Positions 15,958 through 26,527 are shown, numbered from the stretch's first letter. The stretch: 64,000 nucleotides of DNA from Actinomycetes bacterium (GCA_021791895.1 JAJYVS010000006.1:27045-91044), one strand, 5' to 3'. A program made the numbers and translations. The notes: generated by a model from the sequence alone, not told the origin.

Positions 15958-18681
15958 TCAGAGTCCGAGCGGCCCGGCCACGTCGGCATCCACGCCGAAG
16001 GCGCCGATGGCGTCGGCGACCTCGGTCGGGTCGGCCAGCCCGTTGGCCGCGAGGGAGGACAGGACCGCGACCACCGTGTGGGCGGCGTCAGTCTCGAAGT
16101 AGCGGCGCAGCGCGGGGCGGGCGTCAGAACGGCCGAAGCCGTCGGTGCCGAGCGAGGTGTAGGGGCGCCTGACCCATCGGGCCACCTGATCGGGTACCGC
16201 CCGCAGGTAGTCGGTGACCGCGACCACCGGGTCGGTTCCGTCGCCCAAGGCGCCGGTCACATAGGGGACCGCGCGCTTCGAGGCCGGGTGGAGCCGGTTG
16301 TGCCGTTCGACCGCCAGGGCGTCGGCCCGCAACTCGGACCACGAGGTCACCGACCAGGTGTCGCAGCCCACCCCGTAGCGCTCGGCCAGGATGGCCCTGG
16401 CCTCCTCGGCCACCTGCCACATGGGTCCGGAGAACAGGATCGTCGCCCGGCGGGGCTGGGCCGGCTCGGCGGCGGCGGAGAAGCGGTACATGCCGCGCAG
16501 CACCCCGGCCCGGACCTCCTCGCCCGCCTGGCCCTCGGGCAGGGCGGGCATCGGGTAGCTCTCGTTGTAGAGGGTGAGGTAGAAGAAGCGGTCCTCGGCG
16601 TCGGGTCCGACGGTCTTCGCGACCGCCTCTTCGACCACGATCGCGAGCTCGTAGGCGAAAGCGGGGTCGTAGATCCGGGCCGCAGGGTTGGTGGAGGCGA
16701 GCAACGGGGAGTGGCCGTCGTCGTGCTGGAGCCCCTCACCCTGGAGGGTCGTGCGCCCGGCCGTGCATCCGGCCAGGATCCCCCGGCCGCGGGTGTCGCC
16801 GAGGGCCCATGCCAGATCGCCCACCCGTTGGAAGCCGAACATGGAGTAGAAGAGGTACACCGGCACCATGGGTCGGCCCCAAGTGGCGTACGAGGTCGCC
16901 AGTGCGATGAAGCTGGCCATCCCCCCCGCCTCGGTGATGCCCTCTTGGAGGATCTGTCCCGACGTGCTCTCCACGTAGCGGAGCGGGAGGTCGAAGTCGA
17001 CCGGCGTGTAGCGCTGACCCTCGGGGGCGTAGATCTTCGACTCGGCGATGATGGCCTCGAGCCCGAAGGTCCGGGCTTCGTCGGGGACGATGGGCACGAT
17101 CATCTCGCCGACCACCGGGTCCCGGACCAGGTTCCGCAGCAGCCGGGCGAACGCCATGGTGGTGGAGACCGCCTGGCCGCCGGAGCCGGCGAGCAGATCG
17201 GCGAAGGTCTTGGGGTTGGCCGTCCGCGGCGGGCTCGGCCGGACCACCCTGGCGGGAACGGGGCCGTTGAGGATCTGGCGACGGGCCATCAGGTACTGGT
17301 GCGCGTCGGAGTGCTCGGCGGGCCGGTAGTAGGGGGGGAGGTCGGCCTCGAGGGCCGAGTCCGGGATCTCCTCGCCGAGGTAGAGACGGTCGCGGAGGGC
17401 CACCAGCTGGGCCTTGGTCATCTTCTTGATCTGATGGGTGGCGTTGCGGGCTTCGATCTCGGGGCCGAGTGTCCAGCCCTTGATCGTTTTGGCCAGGATG
17501 ACCGTCGGTGCGCCGCGCTGCTCGGTCGCCAGCCGGTAGGCGGCGTAGAGCTTCCGGTAGTCGTGCCCGCCCCGGGGCAGGGTGCGCAGGTCGTCGTCGC
17601 TCAGGTGCTCGACCAGACGCCGCAACCTCGGGTCGGGGCCGAAGAAGTGCTCCCGGATGTAGGAGCCCGACTCGGTCGCGTACTTCTGGAACTCGCCGTC
17701 GACCGTCGTGTTCATCCGGTTTAGGAGCACCCCGTCGACGTCGCGGGCCAAGAGGTCGTCCCAGCGCCGGCCCCAGATCACCTTGATGACGTTCCAGCCG
17801 GCCCCCCGGAAGACCGCCTCGAGCTCCTGGATGACCTTGCCGTTCCCGCGGACCGGGCCGTCCAATCGCTGCAGGTTGCAGTTGACGACGAAGATCAGGT
17901 TGTCGAGGTGCTCGCGGCCGGCCACCCCGAGGGCTCCGATGGACTCGGGTTCGTCCATCTCCCCGTCCCCGACAAAGCACCAGACCCGGCTCTCGCTCGT
18001 GTCCACCAGCTCGCGCAGGTGCAGGTAGCGGTTGACGTGGGCCTGGTAGATGGCGGCGATCGGTCCGAGGCCCATCGACACCGTCGGGAACTCCCAGAAG
18101 TCGGGGAGTAGCCGCGGATGGGGGTAGCTCGGCAGTCCGTTGCCGCCGACCTCGTGGCGGAAGTTGTCGAGCTGTGCCTCGCTCAGTCGGCCCTCGACGA
18201 AGGCTCGGGCGTAGATGCCCGGCGACGCGTGGCCCTGGATGAAGACCTGGTCGCCGGCGCCGCCGCTGGCCTTCCCCCGGAAGAAGTGGTTAAACCCGAC
18301 CTCGTAGAGGGATGCGGAGCTGGCGTAGGTGGACAGGTGGCCGCCGATGCCCTCGGTCCGCGCGTTCGCCCTGGTCACCATGACGGCGGCGTTCCACCTG
18401 ATGTAGGCGCGGATCCGTCGTTCGAGGTCCTCGTCGCCGGGGAACCACGGTTCGTCGGCGGCGGGAATGGTGTTGACATAGGGCGTCGACACCGTGGCCG
18501 GGAAGTCGACCTGGAGGGTGCGGGCCCGTTCGAGCAGCTTCATGAGCAGGTAGCGGGCACGGGCCCGCCCACGGGTGTCGACGACGGCGTCGAAGGAGTC
18601 GAGCCATTCGTCGGTCTCGACCGGGTCGATGTCGGGGATCTGGTGCGAGATGCCGTCGAAGAGCATGACCAATGATCCCAC
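15958..18681 (-). CDS. aceE: pyruvate dehydrogenase E1 component (homodimeric)
   Basis: Full-length about 900 aa: GHLSTYASSASLYEVGFNHFFRGK, FVGDGEMDEPESIGAL, YDPAFAYELAIVVEEA, FYLTLYNESYPMPALPEG. Confidence 0.95.
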   Translation of the reverse strand: MGSLVMLFDGISHQIPDIDPVETDEWLDSFDAVVDTRGRARARYLLMKLLERARTLQVDFPATVSTPYVNTIPAADEPWFPGDEDLERRIRAYIRWNAAVMVTRANARTEGIGGHLSTYASSASLYEVGFNHFFRGKASGGAGDQVFIQGHASPGIYARAFVEGRLSEAQLDNFRHEVGGNGLPSYPHPRLLPDFWEFPTVSMGLGPIAAIYQAHVNRYLHLRELVDTSESRVWCFVGDGEMDEPESIGALGVAGREHLDNLIFVVNCNLQRLDGPVRGNGKVIQELEAVFRGAGWNVIKVIWGRRWDDLLARDVDGVLLNRMNTTVDGEFQKYATESGSYIREHFFGPDPRLRRLVEHLSDDDLRTLPRGGHDYRKLYAAYRLATEQRGAPTVILAKTIKGWTLGPEIEARNATHQIKKMTKAQLVALRDRLYLGEEIPDSALEADLPPYYRPAEHSDAHQYLMARRQILNGPVPARVVRPSPPRTANPKTFADLLAGSGGQAVSTTMAFARLLRNLVRDPVVGEMIVPIVPDEARTFGLEAIIAESKIYAPEGQRYTPVDFDLPLRYVESTSGQILQEGITEAGGMASFIALATSYATWGRPMVPVYLFYSMFGFQRVGDLAWALGDTRGRGILAGCTAGRTTLQGEGLQHDDGHSPLLASTNPAARIYDPAFAYELAIVVEEAVAKTVGPDAEDRFFYLTLYNESYPMPALPEGQAGEEVRAGVLRGMYRFSAAAEPAQPRRATILFSGPMWQVAEEARAILAERYGVGCDTWSVTSWSELRADALAVERHNRLHPASKRAVPYVTGALGDGTDPVVAVTDYLRAVPDQVARWVRRPYTSLGTDGFGRSDARPALRRYFETDAAHTVVAVLSSLAANGLADPTEVADAIGAFGVDADVAGPLGL

Positions 18682-18823
18682 CCTCCCGTGTCACCGGGTC
18701 GACGCCCCGATCCGGCCGACCTGGACGGGGAGCCCGGTCACCTCGGAAGCCCGGGGCTCGGTAGTACACAGTGGGGGTGACTTCTCTCAGGGCCGAGGCG
18801 GCCCGTCCCCCGGAGGCGGAGTG

Positions 18824-19288
18824 ATGGCCGAGGACGTCGAGCCGGTCGTCGTCTACACCGACGGATCGTGCCTCGGGAACCCCGGGCCCGGTGGATGGGC
18901 ATGGGCGATCCCCGGCGGGCGGAGCGACAGCGGCGGTGAGGTCCTCACCACGAACCAGCGGATGGAGATCACCGCCGTGCTCCAGGCGTTACGGACGATC
19001 GGCGAGGACGATCCGACCGGGCCGATCACGGTGGTCAGCGACTCGAACTACGTCGTCCGCTGCTTCCACGACCGCTGGTGGGAGGGCTGGCTGCGGCGGG
19101 GCTGGCGCAACTCGGGAGGCAAACCAGTAGCGAACCGGGACCTCTGGGAGCCTCTGTTCGATCTGGCGCTCGGGTCCCGGCGCACGGTCGGCTTCCGGTG
19201 GGTGAAGGGCCACAGCGGGGATCCGTGGAACGACTTCGTCGACGAGCTGGCGGTCGCCGCCGCCACCGAGGCCCGTTCGAGCGCCTGA
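18824..19288 (+). CDS. rnhA: ribonuclease HI
   Basis: VVVYTDGSCLGNPGPGGWAW, TTNQRMEITAVLQAL, SDSNYVV, WVKGHSGDPWND. Confidence 0.93.
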   Translation: MAEDVEPVVVYTDGSCLGNPGPGGWAWAIPGGRSDSGGEVLTTNQRMEITAVLQALRTIGEDDPTGPITVVSDSNYVVRCFHDRWWEGWLRRGWRNSGGKPVANRDLWEPLFDLALGSRRTVGFRWVKGHSGDPWNDFVDELAVAAATEARSSA

Positions 19289-19331
19289 TCCGGTTTGGTG
19301 TCCATTCGCCGGGGCCGTACCATCGAGCTCC

Positions 19332-20093
19332 ATGGAACTGACCAACAGCTCGGCCATTGTCACTGGCGGTGCCTCGGGGCTCGGGGCGGCGACGGTCCGG
19401 GCGCTCGCCGAGCGGGGAGCCCGGGTTGTCGTGTTCGACCGGAACGAAGCCGGGGCCAAGCAGGTCGCCGACGAGGCCGGTGGCGAGCCGTTCGCCGGTG
19501 ACGTCACCGATCCGGAGGCCTGCCAGAAGGCGGTCGACTTGGCGGCCGAGGGAGGTGTGCTGCGGGTCGCCGTCAACTGCGCCGGAACGGGTTGGGCGGA
19601 GCGGGTCATCAACCGTGAGGGCAAGCCGCACGACATCAGGGGTTTCGAGTTCCTCATGCGGCTGAATGTCATCGGCACCTTCAACGTGATGACCAAGGCG
19701 GCCGCCGCGATCGCCAAGACCGAGCCCTCGGTGGACGGTGAGCGGGGAGTCATCGTGAACACCGCATCGGTCGCGGCCTTCGACGGTCAGATCGGTCAGC
19801 TCGCCTACTCGGCCTCCAAGGGGGCGGTCGTCGGGATGACCCTGCCGGCCGCCCGCGACCTCTCGGTCGTCGGGATCCGGGTGCTCACAATCGCCCCGGG
19901 GCTCTTCGACACACCCCTGCTCGCCTCCCTGCCCGAGGAGCAGCGCAGAGCGCTGGGCGAATCGGTGCTGTTCCCCAAGCTCCTCGGTCAGCCGTCGCAG
20001 TTCGCCCAGTTGGTGGTGGACATCGTCGGCAACCGGTACCTGAACGGCGAAGTGATCCGTCTCGACGGCGGCATTCGGATGCCGCCACGGTGA
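19332..20093 (+). CDS. SDR family oxidoreductase (3-hydroxyacyl-CoA dehydrogenase type)
   Basis: AIVTGGASGLGAATVRAL, YSASKGAVVGMTLPAARDL, APGLFDTPLLASLPEE. Confidence 0.88.
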   Translation: MELTNSSAIVTGGASGLGAATVRALAERGARVVVFDRNEAGAKQVADEAGGEPFAGDVTDPEACQKAVDLAAEGGVLRVAVNCAGTGWAERVINREGKPHDIRGFEFLMRLNVIGTFNVMTKAAAAIAKTEPSVDGERGVIVNTASVAAFDGQIGQLAYSASKGAVVGMTLPAARDLSVVGIRVLTIAPGLFDTPLLASLPEEQRRALGESVLFPKLLGQPSQFAQLVVDIVGNRYLNGEVIRLDGGIRMPPR

Positions 20094-20103
20094 GCTGCCA
20101 CCG

Positions 20104-21111
20104 GTGAAGTATCGGGAGGCCGCCGGGGTGCGGCTCTCGGCCATCGGGCTCGGCTGCTGGCAGTTCGGGTCGCGCGAGTGGGGCTACGGCGAGCCCTACG
20201 CCAAGGAGATCGCCCCGGCCGTCGTCCGGCGCTGCCTGGACCTCGGGGTCAACCTCTTCGACACCGCCGAGGCCTACGGGTTCGGACGATCCGAACGCAT
20301 CCTCGGTGCCGCCCTGGGCGACCGCCGGCCCGAGGCCTTCGTGGCCACCAAGCTCTTCCCGGTGCTCCCGATCGACCCGATCGTCGGGCGCCGGGCCCGG
20401 GCCAGCGCCCGTCGGCTCGACGTCGAGATCCTCGATCTCTACCAGCTCCACTGGCCGAACCCGGTCGTGCCGCTCACGAAGAGCGTCGAGGCGCTCGCCC
20501 GCCTCCGCGCTGAGGGCCTGATCGCCAACGTGGGTGTGTCGAACTTCAACCTCGCCCAGTGGCGGCGGGCCGAGGACCTCCTCGGGTCCCCGGTGCTTTC
20601 CAACCAACTCCGTTACAACCTGATCGACCGTCGCATCGAGCGGGAGGTGCTGCCCTGGGCCCAGGAGCACGGACGGCTGGTCATCGCCTACAGCCCGCTG
20701 GCCCAAGGGCTGCTCTCCGCTCGCTACGGCGCCGAGACGACGCCGCGGAACCTGCGGGCGAACAGCCCGGCGTTCCTGCCCGAGAACCTCCGCCGGGTCG
20801 AGCCGTTGCTGGCCGCCCTGCGCCGGATTGCCGCCGCGCACGGGGCCTCCCCGGCCCAGGTCTCCCTGGCGTGGCTCCTGCGGCGCGACGGCGTGGTCGT
20901 CATCCCCGGTGCCTCCTCGGTGGCCCAGGCCGAGTCGAACGCCACCGCCGCCGACCTGGAGCTGACCGACGACGAGGACGCCGAGCTCACGGCGGCCTCG
21001 GACGCGTTCGAGCCGGTCGGGGGGGTCGAGGCCTACCGGACCATCACCCGCCTGGCGGCCCAGCGGTTCCGGGCCCGCCTCGCGGGCATCGCGAGCGGGC
21101 TCCGGGCCTAG
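20104..21111 (+). CDS. aldo/keto reductase
   Basis: FDTAEAYGFGRSERILG, LYQLHWP, GVSNFN, YSPLAQGLLS. Confidence 0.92.
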   Translation: MKYREAAGVRLSAIGLGCWQFGSREWGYGEPYAKEIAPAVVRRCLDLGVNLFDTAEAYGFGRSERILGAALGDRRPEAFVATKLFPVLPIDPIVGRRARASARRLDVEILDLYQLHWPNPVVPLTKSVEALARLRAEGLIANVGVSNFNLAQWRRAEDLLGSPVLSNQLRYNLIDRRIEREVLPWAQEHGRLVIAYSPLAQGLLSARYGAETTPRNLRANSPAFLPENLRRVEPLLAALRRIAAAHGASPAQVSLAWLLRRDGVVVIPGASSVAQAESNATAADLELTDDEDAELTAASDAFEPVGGVEAYRTITRLAAQRFRARLAGIASGLRA

Positions 21112-21259
21112 CCCTCAACAAGAGCGACGCTCGGCCCCCGGTATGGTGGGCGTGAGCGACCCGATGGGTGGCGCTTGGCGGGTCGAAGGCGGGTGTGCGG
21201 TGCCGACCTCGGCCGCCGGGGGAGGACGAAGCCGAGACAGCGACGAAGGAGCGGGAGAG

Positions 21260-22681
21260 GTGACGACCACGGGAGCCCAGTTCGACGTCGTGGTCATCGG
21301 GGGCGGCCCGGGCGGGTACGCGACCGCACTCTACGGTGCCGCCGCCGGGCTCTCGATCGCCATCGTCGAACGGGACAAGGTCGGCGGCACCTGCTTGCAC
21401 CGAGGGTGCGTCCCGGCGAAGGAGTTCTTAGAGACGGCATCGGTGTACCGGACCGTCCGGGGCTCCTCGGAGTTCGGCATCGAGGCCGGCGAGCCGACCG
21501 TGGACTTCTCGGTCAGCCAAGCTCGGAAGAACGCCGTGGTGGACCGGCTCTTTCGTGGCCTCTCCGGCCTCCTGAAGGGGCGCAAGGTCACCGTGTTCCA
21601 CGGGAACGGCACCCTCTTGCGCGGACACCGGGTCCGGATCAGCGAGGGCGCCGACGCCGGGAACGAGATCGTGGGGCGGGCGATCGTCCTCGCCGCCGGC
21701 TCGGTGCCGAGAACACTCCCGGGGCTCCCCGTTGACGGTCGCAGCGTGGTCACCTCCGACGAGTTCTTGGACTTGGACCGGATCCCCGAGTCCGTCGCCG
21801 TGGTGGGCGGTGGCGCGATCGGCTGTGAGTTCGCGTCGCTCCTGTCCGATCTGGGCTCCCAGGTCAGCGTGGTCGAGGCGCTTCCCTCCATCCTGAGCGG
21901 GTGCGACGCCGACGTCGCCGCGGTCGTCCACCGGTCGTTTCGCAAGCGCGGGATCGACGTCCACCTTGGGACCCAGATCGAGGGCTTCGTGCCCCGCCCG
22001 AACGGCACCGGCGGCGTTCTGCACCTGAGCGACGGGCCAGAGATCGACGTCGACATGGTGGTGATCTCGGTCGGTCGCCGGCCGAGGAGCGAGGGCTTGG
22101 TCGCGGAGGGCACGGCCGTCGTCATCGACGACCGGGGGTTCGTGGTCTCCGATCGTTACCAGCGCACGCACGAGCCGGGGGTGTGGGCCGTCGGCGACAT
22201 CGTCGCCGGGACGCCGCAGCTCGCCCACGTCGGGTTCGCCGAGGCGATCGTGGCCGTGCAGTGCATGCTCGGCGAGCGGACGACCCCGGTCGACTACGAG
22301 CGGGTTCCGTGGGCCATCTACTGCCACCCGGAGGTGGCCTTCGCCGGGCTCACAGAGGAGCACGCGCGGTCCCGGGGGCTGGACATCGTGGTCAAGAAGG
22401 ACCCCTTCGGCGGGAACAGTCGGGCCCAGATCCTGGGCGACACCGAGGGCCTGGTGAAGGTGGTCGCCGAGCGGGCACCCGACGGCAGCGCCAGACGGAT
22501 CCTCGGGGTGCACATGGTCGGACCGTGGGTCACCGAACAAATCGGCGCTGGCTACCTCGCCGTGAACTGGGAGGCCACCCCGCTCGAAGTCGCGCAGTTC
22601 ATCCAGCCGCATCCGTCGTTGTCCGAGACCTTCGGTGAGACGGTGCTGGCACTCACCGGAAGGGGTCTCCACGTTGGCTGA
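21260..22681 (+). CDS. lpdA: dihydrolipoyl dehydrogenase (E3)
   Basis: VVVIGGGPGGYATALYGA, GGTCLHRGCVPAKEFLE, VVGGGAIGCEFA, AVGDIVAGTPQLAHVGF, HPHPSLSE-type C-terminus. Confidence 0.93.
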   Translation: MTTTGAQFDVVVIGGGPGGYATALYGAAAGLSIAIVERDKVGGTCLHRGCVPAKEFLETASVYRTVRGSSEFGIEAGEPTVDFSVSQARKNAVVDRLFRGLSGLLKGRKVTVFHGNGTLLRGHRVRISEGADAGNEIVGRAIVLAAGSVPRTLPGLPVDGRSVVTSDEFLDLDRIPESVAVVGGGAIGCEFASLLSDLGSQVSVVEALPSILSGCDADVAAVVHRSFRKRGIDVHLGTQIEGFVPRPNGTGGVLHLSDGPEIDVDMVVISVGRRPRSEGLVAEGTAVVIDDRGFVVSDRYQRTHEPGVWAVGDIVAGTPQLAHVGFAEAIVAVQCMLGERTTPVDYERVPWAIYCHPEVAFAGLTEEHARSRGLDIVVKKDPFGGNSRAQILGDTEGLVKVVAERAPDGSARRILGVHMVGPWVTEQIGAGYLAVNWEATPLEVAQFIQPHPSLSETFGETVLALTGRGLHVG

Positions 22682-24104
22682 CGTCACGATGCCGCAACTC
22701 GGCGAGACGGTGACCGAGGGGACCATCACCCGATGGATGAAGGGGGTCGGCGACCACGTGGAGCGGGACGAGCCGCTCTTCGAGGTGTCCACCGACAAGG
22801 TCGACAGCGAGGTTCCTTCGCCGGCCACCGGCGTGATCACCGAGATCGTTGTGCCCGAGGGCGAGACCGTCGACGTCGGTACCACACTGGCCGTGATCGG
22901 AGACGGCCAGGTGAGCCCGGCGCCCGCCGCTCCGAGGGAGGAGCCGGTGCCCGAGGTGCCGGCCGAACCGCCCCCGGAGCCGGAGGTCGCGGCGCCGCCG
23001 CCGGTCACCGCGGCGACCCAGGTGCCGCCCGAACCGCGCCGGGCGCCGGAGCCGCCCCCGCCGGCACCACCGGGCTTCGCCGCCGGGGTTCCGGGCATCC
23101 CCGACGGGACCCCCGAGGAGGAGCCCCTGCTCCTCTCGCCGATGGTCCGTCGGCTGTTGGCCGAGAACGGGATCAACGCCGCCGAGATCCGCGGTTCGGG
23201 CCCCGCGGGCAGGATCACGCGGGAGGACGTGCTCGACTACATCGACGCCCATCGGCGAGAGGGGGGTTCGACCCCGCAGCCGCCGCAAGAACCGTCGACG
23301 CCGGTCGCGAGCCAGCCGGGGGTGGCCGAGCAGATCGCCGAGAGTCGGCTGGTGTCGGCAGCGACCACGGCTGAAGTGGTCGTGCCGACGGCGGGCGACC
23401 GGGTGGTGCCGTTCTCGAACGTGAGACGGCGGACCGCCGAGCACATGGTCCGTTCCAAGGCGACCTCACCGCACGCGTTCATCGCGGCCGAGACCGATTT
23501 CGAGAACGTGGAGCGAGTTCGTCGGGCCCAAGGGGGGCGCTTCCGTGCCGAAGAGGGCTTCTCGCTCACCTACCTGCCGTTCGTGGCTCGAGCCGCGGTG
23601 GAGGCGCTGCGGGAGTACCCGAACCTCAACGCGTCGGTGATCGAGGATTCGCTTGTCGTGCACAGCGAGATCAATCTCGGCATCGCGGTGGACCTGGACC
23701 ACGAAGGCTTGATCGTGCCGGTCGTCCACCGAGCAGAGGAGGTCACCTTGCGGGGGATCGCTCGCCGGGTGCGCGATCTCGCCGATCGGGCCCGATCCCG
23801 CCAGCTCAGTGCGGACGACATCGCCGGGGGAACGTTCTCGATCACCAACGACGGCCCCTTCGGGACCTACTTCACGGTTCCGATCATCAACCAGCCGCAG
23901 GTCGCGATCTTGGCCACCGACGGGATCAAGCGGCGGCCGGTCGTGGTGACGAGCGAGGACGGGAGCGAGTCGATCGCCATCCATTCGGTCGGAGTCCTCG
24001 GCATGTCCTGGGACCATCGGGCGGTCGACGGCGCCTACGTGTCCGAGTACCTCCATCGGGTCGGAGTGATCCTGTCCTCACGGGATTGGGCGGCCGAGCT
24101 CTGA
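22674..24104 (+). CDS. 2-oxo acid dehydrogenase E2 acyltransferase (one lipoyl domain)
   Basis: DVTMPQLGETVTEGTITRW...FEVSTDKVDSEV lipoyl domain, SPMVRRLLAENGI PSBD, WDHRAVDGAY catalytic motif. Confidence 0.92.
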   Translation: MADVTMPQLGETVTEGTITRWMKGVGDHVERDEPLFEVSTDKVDSEVPSPATGVITEIVVPEGETVDVGTTLAVIGDGQVSPAPAAPREEPVPEVPAEPPPEPEVAAPPPVTAATQVPPEPRRAPEPPPPAPPGFAAGVPGIPDGTPEEEPLLLSPMVRRLLAENGINAAEIRGSGPAGRITREDVLDYIDAHRREGGSTPQPPQEPSTPVASQPGVAEQIAESRLVSAATTAEVVVPTAGDRVVPFSNVRRRTAEHMVRSKATSPHAFIAAETDFENVERVRRAQGGRFRAEEGFSLTYLPFVARAAVEALREYPNLNASVIEDSLVVHSEINLGIAVDLDHEGLIVPVVHRAEEVTLRGIARRVRDLADRARSRQLSADDIAGGTFSITNDGPFGTYFTVPIINQPQVAILATDGIKRRPVVVTSEDGSESIAIHSVGVLGMSWDHRAVDGAYVSEYLHRVGVILSSRDWAAEL

Positions 24105-24109
24105 CCCCG

Positions 24110-25765
24110 ATGTTGCGGGTTCGTCGGTTGGGGACCGTCCCCTTCGAGGAGGCCTACACGCTGCAGCGTGCTCTCGCCGAGCGGGCGGAGGCTGACTACC
24201 TGCTCGTCCTCGAACATCACCACGTCTTCACCCTCGGCGTTCGCGCCGATCCGGCGCACGTGGTCGGTGACCCGGCCACCCTGGGGGTGTCGGTGGTGAG
24301 GACCGACCGGGGTGGGGACGTCACCTATCACGGGCCGGGCCAGCTCGTCGTGTACCCGATCCTGACCGTCCCCGACCATCCTTCGGCCGGGAGGGACCAT
24401 GTCCGCCGCCTCGAGCAGGTGGTCATCGACGCCCTGGCGTCGGTCGGGGTTGAGGGTGCGGGCCGGCTGCCCGGCTACCCGGGGATCTGGCTCGATCCGG
24501 GCGGCCCGCGGCCAGCCAAGGTGGCGGCGATCGGTGTCCGCACCCGCCGCCGATCCGACGGTCGACGGCGAAGCCTCCACGGGGTGGCCCTCAACGTCGA
24601 GCCCGACATGGAGATGTTCGCCCAGATCGTGCCGTGCGGGATCAGTGAGCTCCCGGTCACCTCGCTCACGGAAGCCGGCTTTGCCATCACCATGCCCGAG
24701 GTTGCCGATGCCGTCGTGGCCCGTGCCGTCGCCGAGTGGGGCCACGGCACGGTGGACGACCGCGCCGTGGCCCCGAACATCCCGGCCCCTCGTCGGGTCA
24801 CGCTGGCCGGCACGGTCGAGGGGCTCGGGTTGCGCCGGCTCCGCCAAGCCGGGGTGGACCCGACCCGGTCACTCTCGATCTCGGATCGCAAGCCGCCCTG
24901 GCTTCGGGTCCGGGCCCGGCTGGGGGAGGAGTACCTCGCCACGGCCAGGACCGTGGGGTCCCTCTCCTTGGCCACGGTGTGCGAGGAAGCGGGGTGCCCG
25001 AACATCTACGAGTGCTGGGCCGAGGGGACGGCGACGTTCATGGTGAATGGGTCCCGGTGCACCCGGTCCTGCGGGTTCTGCAAGGTCGACACCGGGCGTC
25101 CCCTGCCGCTCGATCCGGACGAGCCCGAGCGGGTCGCCGAGGCGGTGGCCAGGCTCGGGCTCGCCCACGCCGTGGTGACCTGCGTTGCTCGGGACGATCT
25201 GACCGACGGCGGGGCCGGTGCCATCGCCGAGACGGTCGGGGCCATCCGCCGTCGCCGTCCGGGGACCGCAGTCGAGATCCTCGTCTCGGACTGCAAGGGT
25301 GACCCGGGTGCGCTGGAGCTGCTCCTCGGGGTCCGGCCCGACGTCTTCAACCACAACATCGAGACGGTCGCCCGCCTCCAGCGGGCCGTTCGCCCGTCGG
25401 CCGGCTACGCCCGCAGTCTGGCCGTCCTCGCCCGGGCCGCTGATGCCGGCCTGGTGGTGAAGTCGGGGCTCATGGTCGGCCTCGGCGAGACCGAGGACGA
25501 GGTGGTCTCCACGCTGGCCGATTTGGCCGGCGTGGGCGTACGCGTCGCCACCGTCGGGCAGTACCTCCGGCCGAGTGCCGCGCATCTCCCGGTCGAGCGT
25601 TGGTGGCGACCGGAGGAGTTCGACCGACTTCGGCGGGCAGGTGAAGGGGTTGGCCTGGCCCACGTCGAGGCCTCGCCGCTCACGCGCTCCTCGTATCACG
25701 CACGCGCCGCTGCCGATGCAGCGCTTGAACCGGCCAGGTCTTTCGCCGTCGCACCGCCTGGCTGA
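24110..25765 (+). CDS. fused lipoyl(octanoyl) transferase LipB and lipoyl synthase LipA
   Basis: Single ORF; LipB motifs TDRGGDVTYHGPGQLVVYPI, AKVAAIGVR, PCGISELPVTSL; LipA motifs CEEAGCPNIYEC (CX4CX5C), CTRSCGFC (radical SAM CX3CX2C), FNHNIETV, terminal RSSYHA. Confidence 0.93.
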   Translation: MLRVRRLGTVPFEEAYTLQRALAERAEADYLLVLEHHHVFTLGVRADPAHVVGDPATLGVSVVRTDRGGDVTYHGPGQLVVYPILTVPDHPSAGRDHVRRLEQVVIDALASVGVEGAGRLPGYPGIWLDPGGPRPAKVAAIGVRTRRRSDGRRRSLHGVALNVEPDMEMFAQIVPCGISELPVTSLTEAGFAITMPEVADAVVARAVAEWGHGTVDDRAVAPNIPAPRRVTLAGTVEGLGLRRLRQAGVDPTRSLSISDRKPPWLRVRARLGEEYLATARTVGSLSLATVCEEAGCPNIYECWAEGTATFMVNGSRCTRSCGFCKVDTGRPLPLDPDEPERVAEAVARLGLAHAVVTCVARDDLTDGGAGAIAETVGAIRRRRPGTAVEILVSDCKGDPGALELLLGVRPDVFNHNIETVARLQRAVRPSAGYARSLAVLARAADAGLVVKSGLMVGLGETEDEVVSTLADLAGVGVRVATVGQYLRPSAAHLPVERWWRPEEFDRLRRAGEGVGLAHVEASPLTRSSYHARAAADAALEPARSFAVAPPG

Positions 25766-25788
25766 TCCGGCCCCTCACCGGTTCGGCC

Positions 25789-25804
25789 CCCGGCCTCAGC
25801 CGGG
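25789..25804. terminator. short hairpin between convergent genes
   Basis: CCCGGC-CTCA-GCCGGG. Confidence 0.35.
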
Positions 25805-25816
25805 CGTCGTGCCGGG

Positions 25817-26254
25817 TCAGGAACGAGTGGCGACGTGCTGGGTCCAGCTGGCGCCGTCCCAGTAGCGCAACGTGTCCGGCGCCCCACTCGGGTCGGGCAT
25901 CCACCCGGCCGGGGTGCCGACCGGTGGCATCTGCGGCATCGATGCGGGAGCCGGAGGGGGAGGCGGTGGCGGTGCCTGTGCTGGCGGCGGTCCGCCGAAC
26001 TGCGGGCCGGCGCCGAAGCCGGCGAAGGGGTCTGACTGGCCGTGACCTCCACCGACACCCACGGGTGCCTGCATCGTGCCGACGTCGGCGTAGTACGACG
26101 CCGGTGAGGCCGCTGACGCTGCATGGCTGCCGCTCTTGGCCGGCCTGCTCTGGCGTCGGTAGAGGACGAGGATGGTGCCGAGGAGGATGACCACGACCAC
26201 AAGGATCACCACCTCGATCATCTTCGTCGAGCTCGAGAGGGCCGCCAGCATCAA
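25817..26254 (-). CDS. membrane protein with DUF2510-like C-terminal motif
   Basis: N-terminal TM, Pro-rich linker, GWMPDPSGAPDTLRYWDGASWTQHV. Confidence 0.7.
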   Translation of the reverse strand: MMLAALSSSTKMIEVVILVVVVILLGTILVLYRRQSRPAKSGSHAASAASPASYYADVGTMQAPVGVGGGHGQSDPFAGFGAGPQFGGPPPAQAPPPPPPPAPASMPQMPPVGTPAGWMPDPSGAPDTLRYWDGASWTQHVATRS

Positions 26255-26527
26255 GGCTCTGCCCCCAGCATCGCAATCCGGTGTCTACCCACGGACGAAC
26301 GGTATCGCTCCAGACCTGCCAGATCGGGGATATCAGCCCCTCCGTGGGGTCGTCCGGCGCGCTCCCCCGTGCGCCGCTGACCAGTGCCCGGGTCGGAGCG
26401 GACTCGCCGGGCCGCTTCGAGCAGCCGGACGCGGGTTATCGTGAGGTGGTAACCGCGGGCCCGGGGGCCTTCGCGGTCGGTCCGGACGGTGCGCCAGCAC
26501 CAACGGGCAGGAAAGAGGGGGATTGCG

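Noticed and set aside
15931-17724. 597-aa forward ORF antisense to aceE
   Set aside because: Antisense shadow, no recognisable motifs, aceE is unambiguous.
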